The position numbers and the translations under genes were made by a program. 64,000 nucleotides of DNA, taken from Alkalibacterium sp. MB6. GTDB lineage: Bacteria; Bacillota; Bacilli; Lactobacillales; Carnobacteriaceae_A. Of the stretch, positions 1 through 7,225 are shown piece after piece. Location of the stretch: the NCBI RefSeq assembly GCF_009935905.1, contig NZ_PREX01000011.1, forward strand, positions 1-64,000, in the 5' to 3' direction. Every line of letters starts with the position of its first letter. Position 1 is the stretch's first letter. The notes under the pieces are model-generated. The model worked only from the letters and a program-made list of their open reading frames with translations. It was not told where the DNA came from and searched no databases.

Positions 1-43
1 CAAATCGATTTATCCACAACTGAATAAGTCAAAAAAATTCTGG

Positions 44-78
44 AAAAAGTCATCCGCTGCGCCAGCATTTGACTTTTT
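44..78. terminator. symmetric AT-rich hairpin, possible terminator
   Basis: A 9-bp outer stem (44-52 with 70-78, AAAAAGTCA and its complement) encloses a symmetric 3x3 internal loop and an inner GCTG/CAGC stem. A T-run follows on the plus strand and an A-run precedes it, so it could end transcription either way. The rest of 1-294 holds no gene that I can support; it is AT-rich and is probably the upstream region of the first corA. Confidence 0.35.
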
Positions 79-294
79 TAAAATTTTTAACGAAAACTAC
101 ATGTGATTTAATTAACAATAAACAAGTAACAGTGATTTTCAGTTTTATGCAACACTAGTGATCGGCCACATATAAAAAAACACGCAGTTATAAGAATTTG
201 CGAATATGACACAATACATAGCCTATTAATATTTGTTATGACTAATGCAAAAACTTATTGTGCATCTTATAAAAATAAAGGAGGGTCGTTAAGC

Positions 295-1227
295 ATGATT
301 CGTATTTTTGCTGTTACAATTGATTTAAAACTTATAAGTGATATACCCTTGAACCGTTTATCCGATTCTGATATTAAATGGTTTTGGATGGATTTTGATT
401 CTCCTACTGAAGAAGAAGCAATGCTTCTTAAAACCCATTTTAGTTTTCATCCACTTGCGATAGAAGACTGCTTTCATTTTTTACAGCGACCAAAACTTGA
501 TTATTATGATGGTTATGATTTCTTTGTTTTAAATACATTAAATCAATCTTTACTTACTTCCGAAGAAGTAGATGTATTTGTGGGACACAACTTTATTGTA
601 ACTTTCCATCAATCACCATCAGTTGAAATAGAAATGGTTCAAAAAAGATTAATAGAAGACAAAAATGTTTTAAACAAAGGGGCAATGTATATTTTTTATT
701 TAATAATGGATAAAATTGCAGACGAATTTTTCCCTAATGTTTATCAAATTGAAGATGAATTAAATGAAATCGAAGCAAATCAAAATTTAATTGAAGAAGT
801 TTATGAAATCAGAAGCAAGTTACTAAAATTACGCAGAACCATTCTTCCGATGCGAGAATTACTTTATCGGATATTAAATTCCGAGAGACTGATAATTCCC
901 AAAGAAGAACGGGTATATTTCATGGATATTCACGACCATTTGCTGAAACTTTCTGAAATGATTGAGTCTAATCGAGAAATGACAGCAGATATAAGAGATA
1001 GTTACATTTCATTAAATTCCAATCGACTAAATACCATCATGAAGACATTAACCGTTTTGACATCCATTTTTATTCCCTTAACATTTATTGCGAGTATTTA
1101 TGGGATGAATTTTGAATATATGCCAGAACTAACATGGCGTTTTGGATATTTTGGTGTATTAGGAGTTATGTTTGTAGTTGGCTTTTCTATGTTAATGGGA
1201 TTATGGCTTAAAGGTTGGTTCAAATAA
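295..1227 (+). CDS. corA: CorA family magnesium/divalent cation transporter
   Basis: 310-aa membrane protein of the CorA family, which forms pentameric Mg2+ (or Co2+) channels in the cytoplasmic membrane. The C-terminal part has two membrane helices; the first ends in the family signature YGMN (about residue 273) followed by the MPEL loop motif, and the protein ends in a short Trp/Lys-rich tail. The long N-terminal part is the cytoplasmic funnel with coiled-coil helices rich in Glu. The start at 295 is chosen because AAAGGAGGG (277-285) lies 9 bases upstream; an in-frame ATG at 238 has no ribosome binding site. It converges on a second CorA gene with a shared terminator. The exact ion cannot be told from sequence. 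Confidence 0.93.
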   Translation: MIRIFAVTIDLKLISDIPLNRLSDSDIKWFWMDFDSPTEEEAMLLKTHFSFHPLAIEDCFHFLQRPKLDYYDGYDFFVLNTLNQSLLTSEEVDVFVGHNFIVTFHQSPSVEIEMVQKRLIEDKNVLNKGAMYIFYLIMDKIADEFFPNVYQIEDELNEIEANQNLIEEVYEIRSKLLKLRRTILPMRELLYRILNSERLIIPKEERVYFMDIHDHLLKLSEMIESNREMTADIRDSYISLNSNRLNTIMKTLTVLTSIFIPLTFIASIYGMNFEYMPELTWRFGYFGVLGVMFVVGFSMLMGLWLKGWFK

Positions 1228-1234
1228 AAGTCAT

Positions 1235-1273
1235 AAAAAGCCGATGTTCTTAAAAAAAGATACATCGGCTTTT
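1235..1273. terminator. bidirectional rho-independent terminator
   Basis: Twelve-base-pair stem AAAAGCCGATGT (1236-1247) with ACATCGGCTTTT (1262-1273), A-rich on one side and T-rich on the other. It lies between two convergent corA genes and can serve both. Confidence 0.85.
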
Positions 1274-1282
1274 CCAGGTTTA

Positions 1283-2221
1283 TTAAAAAAATCTCTTTTT
1301 CCAGAAGATAACTGCTGTAATACTTGATAAAACGAAAGAGATGATGATGGCAACAAAGAATGCATATGGGTAATCTTGAAAGGGAATTGGAACGTTCATC
1401 CCATAAAAACTTGCAACCATAGTTGGTAAAGCCAAAATAATCGTAAAGGATGTCAAAAATTTCATTACGATATTTACATTATTTGAAATAACCGATGCAA
1501 AAGCATCCATCATACCACTTAAAATTGTTGTGTGTGTTTCAGCCATTTCAATTGCTTGTTGATTTTCTATGATTACATCTTCAAGCAATTCTTGGTCATC
1601 TTCATACATTTTCAAGTAATTACTTTTTAACATTTTCTGCATAACAATATTGTTTGATTTTAAAGAGGTTGTGAAATAAACTAAACTTTTTTCTAAATTT
1701 AACAATGAAAAAAGTTCTTTATTTTTCATCGATTGATGAAGTTCCTTTTCAATTGCATCTGTCTTTTTGTTAATTTGTTTTAGATACTTGAGATATGAAG
1801 TTGCCATTGAATAAAGGATTTGAAACGAAAATCTTGTTCTTTTGTAAGTGAAAAAATTCTTCACTTTATTTTCTGAAAAAGTATGAAAAATCGGATTGTC
1901 TCTCAAACAAATGGTAACAAAGCAATTGTTAGCTATTATCATACCTAACGGAATTGTGTCATAAATAGGGATTTTATGTTCATCTATAGACATCAAAGGA
2001 ATATTCACGATAATTAGAATATTGTCACCATCTTTTTCAATCCTTGAGCGTTCCTCTTCGTCTAACGGGTCTTTTAAAAATTCCAAGGGAATTTGTAATT
2101 TATTTGCTACAATACTAATCTCTTGTTCAGTTGGTGATGTCAAATTAACCCAACATCCGTTTGTAATCTCCGTTTTTTCTTGAAGAATACCTTGTTCATT
2201 AGATAAATAAATCTTTAACAC
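1283..2221 (-). CDS. corA: CorA family magnesium transporter, second copy
   Basis: 312-aa CorA-family channel only distantly like the neighbouring copy. It has the FYGMN signature in the first of two C-terminal membrane helices (about residue 273) but the MPEL loop of the other copy is replaced by VPIPFQDYPYAF. The N-terminal cytoplasmic part and stalk helices are present, so the gene looks intact. The start is GTG, preceded by GAGGAGG (2236-2230) at 8 bases. The Shine-Dalgarno sequence is the 3' arm of a hairpin, and the gene has its own strong promoter and a leader of about 200 nt with a short ORF, so regulation by Mg2+ through the leader is likely though unproven. Confidence 0.92.
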   Translation of the reverse strand: MLKIYLSNEQGILQEKTEITNGCWVNLTSPTEQEISIVANKLQIPLEFLKDPLDEEERSRIEKDGDNILIIVNIPLMSIDEHKIPIYDTIPLGMIIANNCFVTICLRDNPIFHTFSENKVKNFFTYKRTRFSFQILYSMATSYLKYLKQINKKTDAIEKELHQSMKNKELFSLLNLEKSLVYFTTSLKSNNIVMQKMLKSNYLKMYEDDQELLEDVIIENQQAIEMAETHTTILSGMMDAFASVISNNVNIVMKFLTSFTIILALPTMVASFYGMNVPIPFQDYPYAFFVAIIISFVLSSITAVIFWKKRFF

Positions 2222-2229
2222 TGCTAAAA

Positions 2230-2397
2230 CCTCCTCATTTTTACGAGGAAGTCAAAAATGCCCCTACATACATAAAGAGTTGAATTTTTCATCAGTATTC
2301 AACCTTCTGAGGAATGGTTCGTTAATGACTTCCTCCTTGCTCGAACTGGGTTCGGGTTCATTGCAACTTCGACTACTCAAAAAAATTCAACTCCTTT
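2230..2397 (-). promoter_or_regulatory. structured corA leader with mutually exclusive pairings
   Basis: Seen in the leader RNA: a long-range stem P1 (2396-2381 with 2289-2274, 16 pairs, one G-U) that buries the leader ORF's AAAGGAG; hairpin P2 (2354-2350 with 2346-2342); hairpin P3 (2319-2312 with 2307-2301, one bulge); a hairpin CTTCCTC (2251-2245) with GAGGAGG (2236-2230) that hides the corA ribosome binding site; and an alternative 10-bp pairing, GAGGAAGTCA (2335-2326) with TGACTTCCTC (2254-2245), which would free that site. The last two cannot coexist, as expected of a translational switch. It does not look like the M-box or yybP-ykoY Mn2+ leaders as I know them. Function is inferred. 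Confidence 0.6.
2264..2380 (-). CDS. putative corA leader peptide with EPEP motif (38 aa)
   Basis: Short ORF beginning at a TTG, 10 bases after AAAGGAG (2397-2391), and ending at TAG 42 bases before the corA GTG. The peptide starts MSSRSCNEPEPSSSKEE and later has NEPF; Glu-Pro-Glu-Pro is at residues 8-11 and Glu-Pro again at 21-22. Intermittent acidic-proline runs near the N-terminus, as in the MgtL leader of Salmonella mgtA, are known to destabilise ribosomes at low Mg2+. Codons 15-19 overlap the anti-sequestor strand of the leader RNA. No homology was checked; it may simply be an ORF by chance inside a riboswitch-like leader. A second 20-codon frame (2361-2299, ATG) reads MNPNPVRARR but lacks a good ribosome binding site. 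Confidence 0.38.
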   Translation of the reverse strand: MSSRSCNEPEPSSSKEEVINEPFLRRLNTDEKFNSLCM

Positions 2398-2424
2398 TAA
2401 TTCAATAGATTAAGCTCCTTCAAT

Positions 2425-2453
2425 ATTATACTCTGATAACTCAGTCTTGTAAA
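2425..2453 (-). promoter_or_regulatory. sigma-A promoter of second corA
   Basis: TTTACA (2453-2448), 17-base spacer, TATAAT (2430-2425) reading leftward. Transcription should start near 2418, giving a leader of about 200 nt before the corA GTG. The remaining 2454-2605 shows nothing further that I recognise. Confidence 0.8.
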
Positions 2454-2605
2454 CTTGCGTTTTATTTTCATCATGAAATCGTGGGAAATATATAGGTATT
2501 TTGTCATAAAAGTTTAGTGAAAATTCAGACTAAACACGAATAACTACTTTCTGATTCCATTGAAATCATTTTTAGTCTTAAGAAAAATGTATAATACTTT
2601 CTCTT

Positions 2606-3082
2606 TTATTTTCTATCTAATAATCTACGTAGAGTATCCGCACATGCAAACGCCTGAAAACGCTGTTCTTCTTTAAATTCATCTGTTTCTTTGTTAAAAG
2701 TGTATTTAATAGACCAAATGGAGTTAGTGTCGAGTACACGAAAAAAGATATATAAAGTGTTATTTTGCTTATCGAATTTGTACTCATAGTCTTTTTTCAT
2801 TTGAGGACCAAATTTTAATACTTCTTGTTCAACCATTTCCACACATTTTCGTTCCATTTCTTTTTCTTCCAAAATCCCTATCAACTCCCTTCGGGTTTCC
2901 TTGGACAAGTTTTTAACCATTGTCTCCATCCCAACATTAGTCATGAGGAGATTAAGCATTTTTATTCTTTCTGTTTCGTCAAAGAAGATATTGTTCTGGT
3001 ACATTTCTATTTTTTCTGGGGTGTTTTCTTCGTATTGTTGATAGGTTATTTTTTGTGGTTCTCTGCGAGGTATAAGTTCCAT
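2606..3082 (-). CDS. hypothetical protein (158 aa)
   Basis: I do not recognise this protein. It is hydrophilic, Glu/Lys-rich and probably cytoplasmic, with a helical, Met-rich middle part (residues 40-100) and a C-terminal part of alternating hydrophobic residues that may be a small beta sheet, ending in a leucine/arginine-rich LRRLLDRK. The ATG at 3082 is preferred over the TTG at 3088 because AAGGAG is 8 bases upstream of the ATG and only 2 from the TTG. That ribosome binding site overlaps the stop codon of the gene at 3095, so the two genes are almost certainly co-transcribed. It lies in an accessory patch next to an insertion sequence. Confidence 0.65.
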   Translation of the reverse strand: MELIPRREPQKITYQQYEENTPEKIEMYQNNIFFDETERIKMLNLLMTNVGMETMVKNLSKETRRELIGILEEKEMERKCVEMVEQEVLKFGPQMKKDYEYKFDKQNNTLYIFFRVLDTNSIWSIKYTFNKETDEFKEEQRFQAFACADTLRRLLDRK

Positions 3083-3094
3083 TTTCAACTCTCC

Positions 3095-3421
3095 TTAACT
3101 TTCATTCTTTTGCTTTACCCGAATCACACTTAATGCTTTTACAAAATGTTCTTCGTTTTCCTTTTCTAAGACTTTTAGTATCATGTCATCATTCAGGTTC
3201 GTATGAACCGCCAATTTAACCATCAATTTCATTTTTTCATCTATTATTCCACTGTCATAGCCATTTCCATGTCCTTGAGCATAGGCAGTAAAGAAAGTAT
3301 CTTTCAGTTGATTATGGAAATTGTTATATAAATCATTGATTGAATTTCCGTTTTCTTCCCAAAACTTATCAAAGGCTCTATTTATTTCCCACGAATAAAT
3401 TAATTCATCCATTTTACTCAA
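3095..3421 (-). CDS. hypothetical protein (108 aa)
   Basis: Unrecognised small acidic cytoplasmic protein, mostly predicted helix. The middle holds a Gly-rich AQGHGNGYDSG segment, then a stretch of hydrophobic helix (KLMVKLAVHTNL) and a Glu-rich segment. A loosely similar layout, Gly-spaced helix then DEKxxLxxxL helix, is seen at the C-termini of Rpn/PD-(D/E)XK transposase-associated nucleases, but no catalytic domain is present and I do not assign it there. Start is TTG at 3421, about 7 bases after GGAGGG; the next ATG (3412) is too far from that site. Tightly linked to the gene downstream at 3082. Confidence 0.6.
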   Translation of the reverse strand: MSKMDELIYSWEINRAFDKFWEENGNSINDLYNNFHNQLKDTFFTAYAQGHGNGYDSGIIDEKMKLMVKLAVHTNLNDDMILKVLEKENEEHFVKALSVIRVKQKNES

Positions 3422-3464
3422 TAAACACCCTCCATCAGAATCAATATATTACATCTCTTTTAAT

Positions 3465-3824
3465 TCATTTCTCAATACCTTTAATAACGATTAAATGTAG
3501 CAATTCCCAGGGATTTGTCAACATTAAAGGACTTACAACCTCATAAGTAATAGCAATTGATAATTTCCTTAACTTTTTTATCTTACTCCTGGTATCAAAA
3601 TCGTGAATATAAAAGATGAATCCTCCTATATTAATCTGTAACACTCCATTCGTAATAGAAAAAGTGATTTTGTGTTTCTTATCAATATATATTCGATTAT
3701 TGTACCTCTCTAACTTCTCTTCTACAGTATAGGAAATTACCTCTTCTCTAATCTTCTTAAGTCTTATTTTACTGATACTTTCCATAAATGAACCCGAATT
3801 ATTCAACAAACCAGTTGATATCAT
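3465..3824 (-). CDS. hypothetical protein (up to 119 aa), possibly a remnant
   Basis: Unrecognised basic protein; no membrane segment. The ORF could start at 3824 or at an internal ATG at 3785, but neither has a recognisable ribosome binding site, unlike almost every other gene here. Its 5' end lies about 65 bases from the probable left end of the insertion sequence. It may therefore be the 3' part of a gene truncated at its 5' end by the insertion. The following gene (3421) has its own good ribosome binding site, so the three could form one transcript. Confidence 0.42.
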   Translation of the reverse strand: MISTGLLNNSGSFMESISKIRLKKIREEVISYTVEEKLERYNNRIYIDKKHKITFSITNGVLQINIGGFIFYIHDFDTRSKIKKLRKLSIAITYEVVSPLMLTNPWELLHLIVIKGIEK

Positions 3825-3889
3825 GATTTTCTAATTTCAAATTACTTTTTACGGAATATATACTGCCCGACAAGGAGCAAACTTTTAGA

Positions 3890-5405
3890 TGTGAGCCCGT
3901 TTGAAGAGTCTTTCTGAGTATTTCCTATTTTAGTGTTTGGTGAATAAGCCCAAAGCTTCTTTGGACTTCGAGAAAGCTATAATGCGAGATTGCTTAGCAC
4001 AAGGCTAAGAGGTGGATATTCTCTAACATTTTTAAGATGGCTTCTTTGTATGGCGCACTACTGCAGAGTCTCATCTTTATCTTTTTTGCGTGAGAAATGC
4101 TCTTTCCTGCGATCTTGATGAAGAAAGTTCTAAGAGAAGACATTCTGCTTTTCGAGAACTCTTTGGGTAAGACCAGCTGCTTCATAGCATTAACGAGACT
4201 ATAGGCAACAGCGAGAATCATGGCTTTCGCCTGATTCGCCAAGAAAGAAGAATGGCTTAAGTGATCTAGCCCAAAATCAAGCTTGGTTTCCTTGATGTAG
4301 TTCTCCATGTTTCCACGTTTGTTGTAGGCTTTCAGAATATCAGGAGCATCTAGCCTCAGAGAAGTTATAATAAAGCTCTTTCGGGGAACTAGTTCCCCAG
4401 GAGAACGTTCAATCTTGGTTACTACGCGTCTACTATGGGACCAAGATTTTGCCCGATAAGAGAAGTCATCATACTGACAGTGATACTTGCTGTAATCCAT
4501 CTTATATCGATCTAGGAATAGTTCTTCCTCAAAGCTTGAGAGCTTATGCAGGGTAGCGTTGGCCTTCAGCTTGAACAGATAATGGACACCGTACTCTTCA
4601 CAGAGATTATATAACTGAGGGACAGCAAACCCGCTATCTCCTCTAACAAGAATTGTGGCTTCCGGATAAGTTCTCCGTAAGGAGAAGAGAACAGGCTCAA
4701 GGAAGCTCACCACACCAGTGGAGGTGTACTCACTTCCTTTTCGGAGCATAAACTTCATCAGATCTCCGGTAAGACCATCGTAGAGAACCATGGGATGATA
4801 TCCTGTGGTGTCATAATGGTAGATATAGGTACTTTCATCCTGATGACCATGAGTTTCAACATTAGTGGAGTCCAGATCCAAGATGATATGCCGTTTGTCT
4901 GATGGATTATGTGTCATTTTATAGAGATGTTCCAAAATATCGTTGAACTTATCGATGTCTTTCTGCTCGAAAGAGTTCAAGGTTCTTGAGATTGTCGGCT
5001 GGGAGGCGAGCGCCTCCTTCTCTAGCACTGCTGTAAACACAGGATCATATCGTAAATGATCTGCTGCATCATCTCTATGATAACCAGCGATATTCTGATA
5101 AATAAGCAGTTCAATGACAGAAGAAACCGAATGAATTTTTCGATTATCTGCCCCGAAGTACTGATTAAGAAGATTGTCAAAACCTATTTTATGGATGAAT
5201 TCTTTGATGAAGAGCAGTCTAGAATCTGAAGACAAATTCCCTCCGCTGAAATCAAAAGAAAATTTAGTGTTGAATTGAAGTGCATTCTGCTGTAAACTCA
5301 TCATGAAAAGAACTCCTTTTTATGTTTTTGTGTGTTTTTGCAATTTCACTTTAACATAAACTTGGGTTCTTTTCTTTTATTATTTTTGTCACCCAACGGG
5401 TGACA
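3890..5405 (-). mobile_element. IS1380-family insertion sequence (about 1.5 kb)
   Basis: A single transposase gene occupies nearly the whole element. Candidate imperfect terminal inverted repeats are TGTGAGCCCGTTTG at 3890-3903 and TGTCACCCGTTGGG read leftward from 5405; they agree at most positions if one base is gapped. Just inside the right end, TGTCACCC/GGGTGACA forms a perfect 8-bp hairpin (5387-5405), of the kind that blocks read-through into a transposase. No clear target duplication was found. A 10-bp direct repeat GTTTGAAGAG (3899-3908 and 5439-5448) is the other boundary clue. The boundaries are therefore approximate. Confidence 0.55.
3994..5304 (-). CDS. IS1380 family transposase
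   Basis: 436-aa DDE transposase; full length for the IS1380 family and apparently undamaged. Seen: an N-terminal helical DNA-binding region with IAGYHRDDAADHLRYDP, a first Asp in HIILDLDSTNVETHG (about residue 145), a second in ILVRGDSGFAVPQL (about 223), and a later region with NKRGNMENYIKETKLDFGLDH that carries the expected catalytic Glu. Start ATG at 5304 follows AAAAGGAG by 8 bases; a second ATG follows at 5301. The gene is the only one in the element and reads towards the hypothetical genes on its left. Confidence 0.93.
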   Translation of the reverse strand: MMSLQQNALQFNTKFSFDFSGGNLSSDSRLLFIKEFIHKIGFDNLLNQYFGADNRKIHSVSSVIELLIYQNIAGYHRDDAADHLRYDPVFTAVLEKEALASQPTISRTLNSFEQKDIDKFNDILEHLYKMTHNPSDKRHIILDLDSTNVETHGHQDESTYIYHYDTTGYHPMVLYDGLTGDLMKFMLRKGSEYTSTGVVSFLEPVLFSLRRTYPEATILVRGDSGFAVPQLYNLCEEYGVHYLFKLKANATLHKLSSFEEELFLDRYKMDYSKYHCQYDDFSYRAKSWSHSRRVVTKIERSPGELVPRKSFIITSLRLDAPDILKAYNKRGNMENYIKETKLDFGLDHLSHSSFLANQAKAMILAVAYSLVNAMKQLVLPKEFSKSRMSSLRTFFIKIAGKSISHAKKIKMRLCSSAPYKEAILKMLENIHLLALC

Positions 5406-5621
5406 GAGTCCAGGCCTATAGATCATTGAGTTTCAATGGTTTGAAGAGAATCAATCTAAATTGTTGAATAATCCAGGTTAACTAGTATTTTTTTGTTTGA
5501 AATTTTTTGCTAAACGGTTGAACCCTTAAAGCAAAACTATATTTTCATGGGTGAGCTCAATTCATCACTTAAACCCTTTTCCTTTAAAACACACCCGAAA
5601 TCTATCACTTTACACGCCATC

Positions 5622-5671
5622 AAAAAATAAAGAAACCCCTGAAAACACCGTAAATACACCATTCTCAAGGG
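5622..5671 (-). terminator. terminator after rlmD
   Basis: Leftward RNA: CCCTTGA (5671-5665) pairs with TCAGGGG (5642-5636), one G-U, 22-nt loop, followed by TTTCTTTATTTTTT. The rest of 5406-5621 shows no gene that I can support. Confidence 0.6.
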
Positions 5672-5680
5672 CAACTACAT

Positions 5681-7066
5681 CTATTTTCTTGTCAGCAGAC
5701 AGACTGTCTCCACATGTGTTGTCTGCGGAAACATATCAATGGGTTGAACACGTTTGACGTCATAGCCGCCTTCATTTAACAGCTTCAAATCACGTGCTAA
5801 TGTGCTTGGGTTACAACTCACATAAATCATTTTCTGGGGCTTCATAGTTAACACGGCTTCTATAAATTCAGATGCCAACCCTTTTCGTGGTGGATCGACG
5901 ACGATTGTATCCACGTGTCTGCCTTCTTTTGCCCATGCCACGATAATATCCTCTGCGGGACCTGTTTCAAAGGAGACGTTTGTGACTCCATTTAACTCGG
6001 CGTTTTCTTTGGCGTTTTTTACAGCTGGTTCAACAATTTCCATGCCGTAGACGTGCTTGGCTTCTTTTGCTAGTGCCAAGGTCATTGTCCCTATTCCGCT
6101 ATATGCATCGATGACTGTTTCTTCTCCTGTCAAACCAGCATACTCCACAGCTGTCTGATACAGTTTTTCTGTTTGCAATGGGTTCACTTGGTAAAAGGAT
6201 TGGTGCGAAATAGTGAAGGTAAAGCCAAGCAATTGATCCTGGTAAGCATCTGTCCCGAATAAGACAGTTGACTCGTCACCCAATATCACGTTTGTCTTCT
6301 CTGAATTGATGTTCTGAATAATACTAACTAACTCAGGCAACTCTTTTTTTATCGCTTCTATGATTTCATCTTGTCGGTGGAAATCTGAAGTTGTGGTGAC
6401 TAATACTAGCATTAACTGCTGAGTATAATACCCTCTTCTCACTATAATATGTCGTAGCCAACCTTTATGATCGATTTCGTCATAAGGTTTCACATGATAC
6501 CGTCTCATAATGTCTCTAACTTTCACAATGGCTTCATCTATTTTGGGATCTTGAATAACAAAGTCTTCTAAGGGAATTAAGTCATGACTGTTTTTTCTGA
6601 AAAAGCCAGTCGTTAGTCGACCATCTATTTTTCTGACTGGTACTTGTGCTTTGTTTCGGTAGCCGTATGGATTATCCATTCCGATAACGTCATTTACCTT
6701 AACGTCCGGAAGCTTCGCTATTTTAGTTAATACTTTTTCGACTTGCTCTTTTTTAAAAGCCAGTTGAGCATCGTAAGTTAAATGCTGCAGGGACATGGTT
6801 CCCGTCTGCGCATAGACTTTATCAACGATGTCTACACGGTTCGGGCTGGCTTCAATCACTTTCTCCAAACGTCCAAACCCAAACTTTTTCCCAGTTTTAA
6901 TTACTTTATATTGAATGGTCTCACCAGTTAGTGCGCCCTCAACAAATAGGGGGTACTGATCAACTTTAACCACACCTAATCCTTCATGAGTTAAGTCAAC
7001 GACTTCTCCTTCTAGTTGGTCGTTCTTTTGAACCGGTGCACGCCATTTCTTTTTTTGCTGTGCCAT
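5681..7066 (-). CDS. rlmD: 23S rRNA (uracil-5-)-methyltransferase, RumA/RlmCD family
   Basis: 461-aa SAM-dependent methyltransferase that makes 5-methyluridine in 23S rRNA (in Bacillus the single enzyme RlmCD modifies two sites). Seen: N-terminal TRAM domain (about residues 10-65), the central domain, the SAM-binding DAYSGIGTMTLALA, VDPPRKGL, and the catalytic Cys in YVSCNPSTLARD near the C-terminus. The cysteines that hold the 4Fe-4S cluster in E. coli RumA are absent: the equivalent stretch reads AQTGTMSLQHL. Start ATG 7066 lies 8 bases after AAAGGAG; upstream GTG/ATG codons overlap or crowd it. It follows dagK as in Bacillus but behind its own promoter and a terminator. Confidence 0.9.
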   Translation of the reverse strand: MAQQKKKWRAPVQKNDQLEGEVVDLTHEGLGVVKVDQYPLFVEGALTGETIQYKVIKTGKKFGFGRLEKVIEASPNRVDIVDKVYAQTGTMSLQHLTYDAQLAFKKEQVEKVLTKIAKLPDVKVNDVIGMDNPYGYRNKAQVPVRKIDGRLTTGFFRKNSHDLIPLEDFVIQDPKIDEAIVKVRDIMRRYHVKPYDEIDHKGWLRHIIVRRGYYTQQLMLVLVTTTSDFHRQDEIIEAIKKELPELVSIIQNINSEKTNVILGDESTVLFGTDAYQDQLLGFTFTISHQSFYQVNPLQTEKLYQTAVEYAGLTGEETVIDAYSGIGTMTLALAKEAKHVYGMEIVEPAVKNAKENAELNGVTNVSFETGPAEDIIVAWAKEGRHVDTIVVDPPRKGLASEFIEAVLTMKPQKMIYVSCNPSTLARDLKLLNEGGYDVKRVQPIDMFPQTTHVETVCLLTRK

Positions 7067-7121
7067 CATTAGCACTCCTTTTACTTCTTAGTTTTACTTC
7101 CATTCGGTTATCGTCGTTTCT

Positions 7122-7151
7122 ATTATAGCTTTTTAACTACCGAGTAATCAA
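7122..7151 (-). promoter_or_regulatory. probable promoter of rlmD
   Basis: TTGATT (7151-7146), 18-base spacer, TATAAT (7127-7122), reading leftward, between the dagK terminator and rlmD. Confidence 0.6.
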
Positions 7152-7182
7152 ACGACTGTAATCCTAAAGTCGTCATAGCCAT

Positions 7183-7219
7183 AAAGAAAACGTACAGATG
7201 TAGTCTGTACGTTTTCTTT
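7183..7219 (-). terminator. terminator after dagK
   Basis: Perfect 16-bp stem AAAGAAAACGTACAGA (7183-7198) with its complement (7204-7219), 5-nt loop, T-rich end in the leftward direction. Confidence 0.88.
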
Positions 7220-7225
7220 GAGTTA

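Noticed and set aside
238-294. N-terminal extension of the first CorA from an ATG at 238
   Set aside because: No ribosome binding site at 238, while AAAGGAGGG sits 9 bases before the ATG at 295.
2341-2380. GGGTTCGGGTTC resembles a tRNA T-arm
   Set aside because: No matching acceptor stem or anticodon arm; the sequence is explained by the corA leader hairpin P2.
2222-2400. corA leader as an M-box or yybP-ykoY riboswitch
   Set aside because: None of the consensus stretches of these classes that I know is present; kept as an unassigned structured leader.
2825-3133. Plus-strand ORF of 102 codons
   Set aside because: It mirrors the minus-strand genes, is Phe-rich low-complexity and has no ribosome binding site.
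5551-5757. Plus-strand ORF of 68 codons between the IS and rlmD
   Set aside because: No ribosome binding site; it overlaps the rlmD terminator and the 3' end of rlmD.
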